NCBI RefSeq assembly: GCF_010092425.1
Contig: NZ_CP048030.1
Span: forward strand, 372,001-436,000
Source: Sinimarinibacterium sp. NLF-5-8
GTDB lineage: Bacteria; Pseudomonadota; Gammaproteobacteria; Nevskiales; Nevskiaceae
Length of the DNA stretch: 64,000 bases
Reading direction: 5' to 3'
Numbering within the stretch: the stretch's first letter is position 1; each line of letters opens with the position of its first letter. Below, in pieces: positions 58,651-64,000 of the stretch. The notes under the pieces were generated by a model. It searched no databases and was not told the origin of the DNA. It worked only from the letters and a program-made list of their open reading frames with translations. Made by a program: the position numbers and the translations under genes.

Positions 58651-58907
58651 ACTCGCCTGCTGCCGGATTATCGTTCCACTCTTGTACAGTGTTTCGATTC
58701 CCCCATAGCCCCCCTCCGGCAGCAGGTCCATGCGTCTACCTCCTGGATCGTATGGGGAAACTCCGTGCTCCGCCCGATTCGGGCGGGCACGTTAAAACTC
58801 AAAGCCAATAATCGAATCTTTGCGCAAACAAAATATATTGATCGACAATTTTTTAAACGGTATGCTGGCGACAAAGAGTTCAACTTGAACGCCGCAGGAT
58901 CACGACA

Positions 58908-59531
58908 ATGAATACGCCACCGACCCCACGCGAACAACATGAAAGGAAAATGCTGTTACTCACAGGCGGCATCGGCGAGCGTGTACTGCCCCTGTTCAGA
59001 AATAATGAAGAAATAATCGCCGCCATCGGTATTATCGAACATCTCAGCGCATACCCGCATCAATATGTGGCAGTGGACAAGCAGGCCATGACCAAAAAAA
59101 CGGGTGTACCGCGAGGTTCAGTCTTTGGTGCCATGCGTGTATTCATGGGCGCAGGTGTCGTACTGATGGAGAAACATCCACAAATACCATTCGACATCAA
59201 TATGGCCGCATTCCTGTTCAATATCCACGCAGGCCATCCCCTGTCTGAAACCGTGCTCAACGTGAACAGCCCTACCCTGGGCAAGCGCGTCGTCGCGCGT
59301 TGGTGGGATGCCAGACTCAGTAGCCCCCTGCCGCCCGTGATGCCCAAAATCCAGATGGCGGATGATCCCGAAACCGCTCGGCTCCAGCAACAGTTTCTTG
59401 AGACAGTCTATAAAGCGACCGATCGAGTCTTTCGTGTCCCCATGCAAGACGCTCCTGTATTCCACTTCCCGGAACTCAAGCAGGTGGGCGCAAAACCCGC
59501 CAGGCAAAGAAAAACCCCATCAAAAAAATGA
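58908..59531 (+). CDS. Winged-helix protein, candidate replication or partition regulator
   Basis: 207 residues. Residues 25-95 look like a winged helix: IIEHLSAYPHQYVAVDKQAM, TKKTGVPRGSVFGAMRVFMG as helix-turn-helix and AGVVLMEKHPQ as wing. The remainder is unassigned. Adjacent to the eleven palindromes, which it may bind. It could be a second initiator, a copy-number regulator or a partition protein. GCAGGATCACGACA before the ATG is a weak ribosome site. Confidence 0.6.
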   Translation: MNTPPTPREQHERKMLLLTGGIGERVLPLFRNNEEIIAAIGIIEHLSAYPHQYVAVDKQAMTKKTGVPRGSVFGAMRVFMGAGVVLMEKHPQIPFDINMAAFLFNIHAGHPLSETVLNVNSPTLGKRVVARWWDARLSSPLPPVMPKIQMADDPETARLQQQFLETVYKATDRVFRVPMQDAPVFHFPELKQVGAKPARQRKTPSKK

Positions 59532-59605
59532 TGGGGTTGCGAGCCAGTGACTGAAAAATCAGTCACTGGCGGGTCGCTCACTGGAAAAAACCAGTGAGCC
59601 GGGAA
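59510..59605. terminator. Three stacked hairpins between converging genes
   Basis: AACCCCATC-AAAAAAA-TGATGGGGTT, GTGACTG-AAAAA-TCAGTCAC and CTCACTGG-AAAAAA-CCAGTGAG. The last has its T run on the minus strand and ends the 59663 gene. Confidence 0.8.
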
Positions 59606-59662
59606 ACACACGATGGGCATAAAGCCCTTGGGTGATAAGGCTGTCGTGTCAGCCCCAGAGTG

Positions 59663-59905
59663 CTACCAGCCGAGAAGAGCGTCCAGCTCTTCGTCGGGGG
59701 TAACGCGACCTGCGGCACGACGTTCGTCGTGTGCACAGGCCGCGCAGAACTGCTTGACGCGGATGGCGTCAGACAGTTCTGCGCGCGCAGACAACAGGCT
59801 TTCGCCTGCCATCTGTGCGTTGATTTCAGCCAAGTCCGCTTTGAAGGCGGACTCGGCTGAAAAGGCACGCATTGCGTGCCAGAAGTGGCGGTAGTTCACT
59901 CGCAT
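59663..59905 (-). CDS. Small helical protein with second-module leader
   Basis: 80 residues, helical and alanine-rich (MRVNYRHFWHAMRAFSAESA.. LSARAELSDAIRVKQFCAAC). Leader: CTAGAGC (59956-59962), GCCCTGCTCAGGGC hairpin followed by TTTT, then GCACC-AGGA-GGTGC. The trailer matches those of 52102 and ArdC. Unrecognised. Confidence 0.6.
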   Translation of the reverse strand: MRVNYRHFWHAMRAFSAESAFKADLAEINAQMAGESLLSARAELSDAIRVKQFCAACAHDERRAAGRVTPDEELDALLGW

Positions 59906-60011
59906 GTTGCACCTCCTGGTGCGAAAAGCCCTGAGCAGGGCGAAAAGTCTTGCGTGCTCTAGCTTGCGAACAGGAAAAAAGCGCGGGGCAGGGCGAAAAG
60001 CCCGGCACCGC

Positions 60012-60140
60012 GCGGGGGGGGGGTGTTTGATTCAGGGGATGGCTGATTCCGCTGTTTGGATTCCGCTGTTTTGATTCCGAGAATCATGATTTGGTGATCA
60101 TGATTCGGGGCGGTTTTGAAACATGATTCTCGAACAGCGG
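60012..60140. repeat. Palindrome-rich region before the transfer operon
   Basis: A run of ten G (60014-60023), ATTCCGCTGTTT twice, GAATCATGAT (60081) facing ATCATGATTC (60097), GAGAATCATG with CATGATTCTC, and an inverted AACAGCGG (60133). Candidate operator cluster or part of an origin of transfer. Confidence 0.55.
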
Positions 60141-60160
60141 GATATTTTTGTACTGCGTGA

Positions 60161-60167
60161 CTAGAGG
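60161..60167 (+). promoter_or_regulatory. CTAGAG promoter element of the transfer operon
   Basis: GTACTGCGTGACTAGAGG. A similar GGAGCACTGACTAGAGG precedes the pilin gene (63074). Both lack the TTATCCACAGG box. Confidence 0.5.
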
Positions 60168-60237
60168 CAGCAGCGTCACATTCACCGAATCAGGTGAAGC
60201 TGAGCGCGCCAACCAACCCCATAAGGTCAAACCCTCT

Positions 60238-60534
60238 ATGTCCGCTGAGTCCGATAAACAAAATCAGAACGCCAATCCGCCCACTCCAAAGATGTTGGCC
60301 TGGGCGCAAACGGTCGCCGAACGCTTTGGTGTCGATCTGCCCCAGGATGCGCACGCCAGCTTTGAAAGCTGCAAGGCATTTCTCGATGAGCATAAGCCAG
60401 TGCCACCCTCGCAAAAGCAGGTCGAATATGCACAGCGCATTGCGCAATCGCTGGGAATTGAGCTGGAAGAAGAAACCCTGGCCGATTACATGCTGACCAG
60501 CCAATGGCTGGATCAGAATGCCAAGCGCACCTGA
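60238..60534 (+). CDS. Protein with two plasmid-topoisomerase tail motifs
   Basis: 98 residues from MSAESDKQ. Two related units of about 36 residues: PTPKMLAWAQTVAERFGVDL and PSQKQVEYAQRIAQSLGIEL, each followed by an acidic stretch and a C/Y-x-x-F/W-L-D end. The unit resembles the domain appended to the C-terminus of some plasmid topoisomerase III proteins. Here it stands alone. Function unknown, perhaps DNA or protein binding. Upstream ATG 60148 overlaps the promoter. Confidence 0.6.
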   Translation: MSAESDKQNQNANPPTPKMLAWAQTVAERFGVDLPQDAHASFESCKAFLDEHKPVPPSQKQVEYAQRIAQSLGIELEEETLADYMLTSQWLDQNAKRT

Positions 60535-60557
60535 GTCATTAACCCAGGATCGCCAAA

Positions 60558-60899
60558 ATGGGTGCCAAAGGGCCAATTGCACAGGTGTGGTTCGTTGCTT
60601 TCATGCTGTATATCGGCTGGATCGTTATCGGCAGCGGTGCTGAGCAGCGAATCGAACGCGGCTGCGCGCCGATCTCATGGATCGGCAATGTCATGGTGTC
60701 GATGACTTCGTTTATCGAACCGACATGGGAATCAGGCACCAAGAACTTTTTTGACCGCACTGATTATGCCTGTCGCTACATCACATGGCGGCTGATTTAC
60801 GGCGATCAATGGTTCAAGGCCACCGGGCAACAGTCCAGCGGGCTGTTGGAAGTGCCGGATGCACCCCCGAAGATTGAGGATTTCGAGCTTGAACATTAA
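60558..60899 (+). CDS. Small membrane protein of transfer operon
   Basis: 113 residues with one N-terminal membrane helix (VWFVAFMLYIGWIVIGSG) and a soluble aromatic C-terminal part. The position before the pilin genes resembles accessory inner-membrane proteins of F-type systems. The next gene starts inside its last codons. Not recognised. Confidence 0.6.
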   Translation: MGAKGPIAQVWFVAFMLYIGWIVIGSGAEQRIERGCAPISWIGNVMVSMTSFIEPTWESGTKNFFDRTDYACRYITWRLIYGDQWFKATGQQSSGLLEVPDAPPKIEDFELEH

Positions 60900-61497
60900 A
60901 AACGGCGTGCAGTCCGTGCTGTGCGCCATTGCCATGCTGACCAGTATTGGGTCGTCTGCCCACGCTGATGAACCCCTGCTGGGTTTTGAGGTGGTCGATC
61001 TGACCTGCAACTACTGCGCCGACTTTGCTGCGCCTGTTGACCGGATTGCGGCCAGGGTGCGTGAAAAGGGCGGTGCGTTCCGGGTGATTCCTGTCGGGCC
61101 GCTGGTGGGCAATTCGGCAACGCCTGTATTAAGCGTGATGGTCATCCAGTGGATGTTGCTCAATCGCAGTGACGCTGAGGTTCAGAAGGCCGTGGCCGCT
61201 TTTTATGCAGGCTACCAAGGCGGTGCCAATCTCAATAGCCTGAATGCCATTGCGTCGTGGCTGCAATTACATGACATCCATGTGCCTACTGACCTTGATC
61301 TGTCCGCTCCCGAACTGACAGAACAGTTTGCCAAAAGCGTCCGATTGGTGAACAAGGCGCAAATCAGGAAATTACCTGCGATTGTCTTTATTGACCCGCT
61401 GACCGGCGATATTCAGATGTCTGTTTCAAGAGGCACCGATCTGGCGGACATGGAACAACGGGTGCTGCAATTCGTCAGCGAAAAATCGTCTCAATAA
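60889..61497 (+). CDS. Thioredoxin-fold disulfide protein (DsbC/TrbB-like)
   Basis: 202 residues from TTG at 60889; GTG 60907 is an alternative. Signal peptide SVLCAIAMLTSIGSSAHA, then GFEVVDLTCNYCADFAAPVD with the CxxC active site and IRKLPAIVFIDP with the cis-proline loop. Likely a periplasmic oxidoreductase or isomerase that helps cysteine-rich transfer proteins such as the TraN-like ones fold. Confidence 0.8.
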   Translation: MNIKNGVQSVLCAIAMLTSIGSSAHADEPLLGFEVVDLTCNYCADFAAPVDRIAARVREKGGAFRVIPVGPLVGNSATPVLSVMVIQWMLLNRSDAEVQKAVAAFYAGYQGGANLNSLNAIASWLQLHDIHVPTDLDLSAPELTEQFAKSVRLVNKAQIRKLPAIVFIDPLTGDIQMSVSRGTDLADMEQRVLQFVSEKSSQ

Positions 61498-61510
61498 GGA
61501 TTGAATCAAT

Positions 61511-62338
61511 ATGCCTGTTTTTGTCCCCATGCCCGTCGATGTGCCGCCTGCCTATCAGCAGGATGTTCATATTCAGCCCTCCAATAACCAAACCCAGCCC
61601 TATTCCGTCATCACGCCGCTGGTGTTCCTGGGGCAAGGGTATGTGGCGCAAGTCGAGACGCCAGATACAGACACCGCTGATCAGGATCAACCTGTCACCT
61701 TTCCGGTCATTGAAAACGAAAACCCGGCACCTGTTGCCATTGACCCGGAGCCGGTATTGCAGCCTCACACCCCGATTCAGAGCGCGGTAGAGACGCCGGA
61801 CGAGGTGGCGACCGAGGTTGTTGCGCAAGAATCCGGTGTCAGCGAACCTCAACAGTCCGCGCCCGCCCCCGCGCCGCCGCCTTCGGACATCGCCACACCC
61901 GAACCTGAGTTTTTCAAAACCGAACCGACCCTGGAACCCGCGCATACACCCGCAGTGGTCATCACCGATGGGGGGCAGGCGTCACAGGATGCGCATCGCC
62001 TGTTGTCCAATCTGGGGGTGGTCGGCGATCTTCCCGTGTTGTCGGTCTACTTTCAGGTCAGCAGTGCGACCTTGCAGCCTGAACAGCGCCTGATGTTGTT
62101 GGAACGTGCAAAACCCGGCCATTGTTATGTGGCAGTGGGGTATGCCGATCCCACAGGTGATTATCAGCAGCAGGTACTGAGCTTGTCCGCCCAGCGTGCG
62201 CGTAGGGTCGCGGACGCCTACAAAGGCAAAGTCAAGGTTTCTGTGCTGGGACTGGGCGATTTTGGCTCAGACCACAGCGAGCAAGGCTATACGACTGACC
62301 GGCGTGTCGAGCTTTGGGAGCGCACATGCGCCCGCTGA
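61511..62338 (+). CDS. OmpA-like peptidoglycan-binding domain protein of transfer operon
   Basis: 275 residues. The first 160 are low-complexity, acidic and proline-rich. Residues 175-275 form an OmpA-like domain (LPVLSVYFQVSSATLQPEQR.. GYADPTGDYQQQVLSLSAQR ARRVADAY..TDRRVEL), with the usual D and R that bind diaminopimelate. No signal peptide is evident at this start. Could tether the mating apparatus to the wall. Confidence 0.75.
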   Translation: MPVFVPMPVDVPPAYQQDVHIQPSNNQTQPYSVITPLVFLGQGYVAQVETPDTDTADQDQPVTFPVIENENPAPVAIDPEPVLQPHTPIQSAVETPDEVATEVVAQESGVSEPQQSAPAPAPPPSDIATPEPEFFKTEPTLEPAHTPAVVITDGGQASQDAHRLLSNLGVVGDLPVLSVYFQVSSATLQPEQRLMLLERAKPGHCYVAVGYADPTGDYQQQVLSLSAQRARRVADAYKGKVKVSVLGLGDFGSDHSEQGYTTDRRVELWERTCAR

Positions 62339-63033
62339 CCTGGTGGGTCGTAGCGGCCTGCGTGTTGGGGAGTAGCCATGCCGTTGCCCGTGATCTGGGC
62401 GTGCAGGCCGAGGTCTTTGAGATTGTCGAGCCGAACCTGATCGAGTTTCTGGCGAACAAGGCCAGTCAAGTCGATTGGCAACGCAAAAGCGATGAGTTGC
62501 GTGAATCAGCCACTCGCAAGCTGGGGCAATTTGCCTTTGCACCCCTGTCCCCTGCGGTTGAAACCAGAACACGCTACATCGACCCCTCGATTGAACTCAC
62601 CAGTCCGTTGACCGCCCCGGTGGATGATGGTCAAGGCAATATGACCTGGCAGGTGATTTACGAAAAAGGCAGCCGTGTCAATCCGTTGCAAGCGCGACGC
62701 CCCGTCACCAAAATGCTGATTTTTGATCCGCGCCAGGAAGATCAGGTCGATTTTGTCGCAGCCGTCGTCAAAAAGTGGCCGACGCTGATCAAGCCTCTGG
62801 CGACGGGTGGAGAGCTGCACACGCTCACCCGTAAATTCGATGGCCGAACGGTTTACCTGGCGTCTGCGCCCATTATTGATCGCTTTGATATTCAACACAC
62901 GCCCTCGTTTATCGGGACAGGGCGGGGCAAGCATGAATTTCATCTGGCTGTCACGCAGATTGCTCCAGCAGATTTAAAAGCCGATCGAGCCGTCGAAACA
63001 CTCACGAAAATGTGGGACGGACTGCCGGAATAA
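62326..63033 (+). CDS. traW: TraW, F-type transfer protein
   Basis: 235 residues from the ATG overlapping the OmpA-like stop. Signal peptide (PLTWWVVAACVLGSSHAVA), then DLGVQAEVFEIVEPNLIEFL and a beta-rich C-terminal half with KMLIFDPRQEDQVDFV. The start resembles TraW (x-LGxxGxxFPIxExxLL). TraW is a periplasmic protein needed for F-pilus assembly and acts with TrbC. Confidence 0.7.
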   Translation: MRPLTWWVVAACVLGSSHAVARDLGVQAEVFEIVEPNLIEFLANKASQVDWQRKSDELRESATRKLGQFAFAPLSPAVETRTRYIDPSIELTSPLTAPVDDGQGNMTWQVIYEKGSRVNPLQARRPVTKMLIFDPRQEDQVDFVAAVVKKWPTLIKPLATGGELHTLTRKFDGRTVYLASAPIIDRFDIQHTPSFIGTGRGKHEFHLAVTQIAPADLKADRAVETLTKMWDGLPE

Positions 63034-63073
63034 AACAATTTGGCAAATACGCCGAAAAACCTGGGAGCACTGA

Positions 63074-63080
63074 CTAGAGG
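63074..63080 (+). promoter_or_regulatory. CTAGAG promoter element before the pilin gene
   Basis: GGAGCACTGACTAGAGGG, 56 bp before the pilin start. An internal promoter here would allow extra pilin mRNA. Confidence 0.5.
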
Positions 63081-63135
63081 GTGCGCGCCAGCCTGTTAAG
63101 TAACTGGCGACCAACCAGTACAGGAGTGCTCTTTC

Positions 63136-63498
63136 ATGAATCTTGCTTTAAATGCCGGTGAGACTGCGGCCTATCAGTCTCAAGGTCAAACCGGCCTCCG
63201 CGCCCGCGCTCGCAATGCCGTTCTGGCGTTGATGGCGCTGGGGATGAGTATGCAGGCGATGGCGGGGAACGCCCCCGTCGCCGGTGATCCATTTCAGGAG
63301 TTTCTGGATGCGGTAGAAAGTTATGCAAAGGGAGCACTGGGCATTGCCATCTGTATTGTGGCGCTGCTCTTTGGCGCCATCGTCGGCATTGGTCGTAATC
63401 AGCCCACTGCCGCCCTGTCGGGTGTGGCATTCGCCATCTTTATTTATTTTGGCCCCGGCATGATCAAAACCTTATTCAGTTCTGGCGCCTTGATCTGA
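63136..63498 (+). CDS. traA: TraA / VirB2-like pilin precursor
   Basis: 120 residues. A long leader (to about residue 46, MALGMSMQAMA at the cleavage region) precedes a mature part of roughly 70 residues with two hydrophobic segments (GALGIAICIVALLFGAIVG and ALSGVAFAIFIYFGPGMI) joined by a short basic loop (GRNQP), the known layout of conjugative pilins. A strong terminator follows. Confidence 0.8.
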   Translation: MNLALNAGETAAYQSQGQTGLRARARNAVLALMALGMSMQAMAGNAPVAGDPFQEFLDAVESYAKGALGIAICIVALLFGAIVGIGRNQPTAALSGVAFAIFIYFGPGMIKTLFSSGALI

Positions 63499-63505
63499 CC
63501 CCCAA

Positions 63506-63545
63506 CCCGGTAGCGCAGACCTCTGCGTTGCCGGGATTTTTTTGA
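63506..63545 (+). terminator. Terminator or attenuator after pilin
   Basis: CCCGGTAGCGCAGA, CCT, CTGCGTTGCCGGG, ATTTTTTT. Likely lowers expression of downstream transfer genes relative to pilin. Confidence 0.85.
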
Positions 63546-63556
63546 GATCGTCAATC

Positions 63557-63862
63557 ATGGAACCCTCACAAGGCTTTGATCCGCGCCGTCATATTCCCTC
63601 GCGTGCGGATGACCCTGTTCCCATGCTTTTTTGGGAACCCTTCGAACTGGTGCTGTCCATCACCGCTTTCGGGATGCTGATGATTTTGGTCAACCCCATT
63701 GTCGGCGTCATCGTGGGGTGGGGGTCTTTATGGATCAGCAAGCGACTGAAAAGAGGCGCAAAAAAAGGGGCGGCACAACATGCCGTCTGGGCGCTGGGGT
63801 TAATGTCCGATAAAGCGTTACACAAATTTCCGCCGCCGCAAATCAAAGAGTTTATTGAGTGA
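63557..63862 (+). CDS. traL: TraL, F-type transfer protein
   Basis: 101 residues. RRHIPSRADDPVPMLFWEPF followed by a hydrophobic region with NPIVGVIVGWGSLWI matches TraL/VirB3-type inner-membrane subunits. Order TraA-TraL-TraE is as in F. Confidence 0.8.
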   Translation: MEPSQGFDPRRHIPSRADDPVPMLFWEPFELVLSITAFGMLMILVNPIVGVIVGWGSLWISKRLKRGAKKGAAQHAVWALGLMSDKALHKFPPPQIKEFIE

Positions 63863-63884
63863 TGGTATTTTTCGGAGTCTTTAA

Positions 63885-64000
63885 TTGACCACCAAGACAA
63901 CTAATTATGCGGGGATGGTTCACAACTCGGCCAAGGCTATTCAGGCATGGAAATTTGCAACACTGGCGCTGATGGTTTCGGTCATCCTGCTGTCATTTAT
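63885..64000 (+). CDS. traE: TraE, F-type transfer protein, partial
   Basis: Starts at TTG with GGAG eight bases ahead: TTKTTNYAGMVHNSAKAIQA then a membrane helix (FATLALMVSVILLSF) cut by the window edge. TraE/VirB8-like proteins have an N-terminal anchor of this kind, and the position after TraL fits. Confidence 0.7.
   Translation, partial: MTTKTTNYAGMVHNSAKAIQAWKFATLALMVSVILLSF

Overview
The window is accessory DNA of a large conjugative plasmid or closely related integrative element from a proteobacterium, probably gamma or beta. Evidence is an F-type mating apparatus at both ends (pilin TraA, TraL, the start of TraE, TraW and a DsbC/TrbB-like thioredoxin protein on the right; TraN-like cysteine-rich proteins on the left), a TraI_2/MobH-like relaxase candidate, plasmid-type topoisomerase, single-strand binding proteins, an ArdC-type antirestriction protein and an iteron-rich replication region. 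The host cannot be named from sequence alone. No chromosomal housekeeping locus and no tRNA was seen.

Layout. 1-13 kb, almost all minus strand: TraN-like genes, relaxase, RuvC-like nuclease, lytic transglycosylase, an OB-fold protein, a YqaJ-family exonuclease, an HNH endonuclease and topoisomerase I. 13.16-14.47 kb: an IS256-family insertion with an 8-bp target duplication. 14.6-19.8 kb: small genes around ssb, low-complexity DNA, and a block of five very large hairpins. 19.8-44.6 kb: the most unusual part, 15 genes for left-handed beta-helix (hexapeptide-repeat) proteins that share an N-terminal cap and mostly the same promoter, leader and terminator, interspersed with an ERF annealing protein, a SLOG protein, ArdC and two clusters of integron gene cassettes with attC-like sites but no integrase. 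44.7-54.8 kb: UvrD-like helicase, second ssb, RNase HI and many small unknown genes. 55-59.5 kb: DNA replication region (replisome-organizer-like protein, 21-bp iterons, a run of hairpins, eleven 15-bp palindromes, a winged-helix protein). 60-64 kb: start of the transfer operon.

How it works together. The plus-strand block from 15.8 to 54 kb looks like a leading-region gene set: ssb, ERF, helicase, RNase HI, ArdC and many small genes, nearly every one behind its own copy of one promoter-like element, TTATC(C/A)ACAGG followed about 20 bp later by CTAGAG. The CTAGAG part alone also precedes the relaxase, TraN, topoisomerase, replication and transfer operons, so it is a plasmid-wide signature. 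A second, smaller module family (exonuclease, ArdC and two small proteins) shares a leader with a terminator-like hairpin plus a hairpin that exposes AGGA in its loop; three of the four also share a structured trailer.

The hexapeptide gene family, its repeated control elements and the integrase-less cassettes captured behind the same promoters are the best candidates for an undescribed system. Function is unknown; all functional statements about it are inference.
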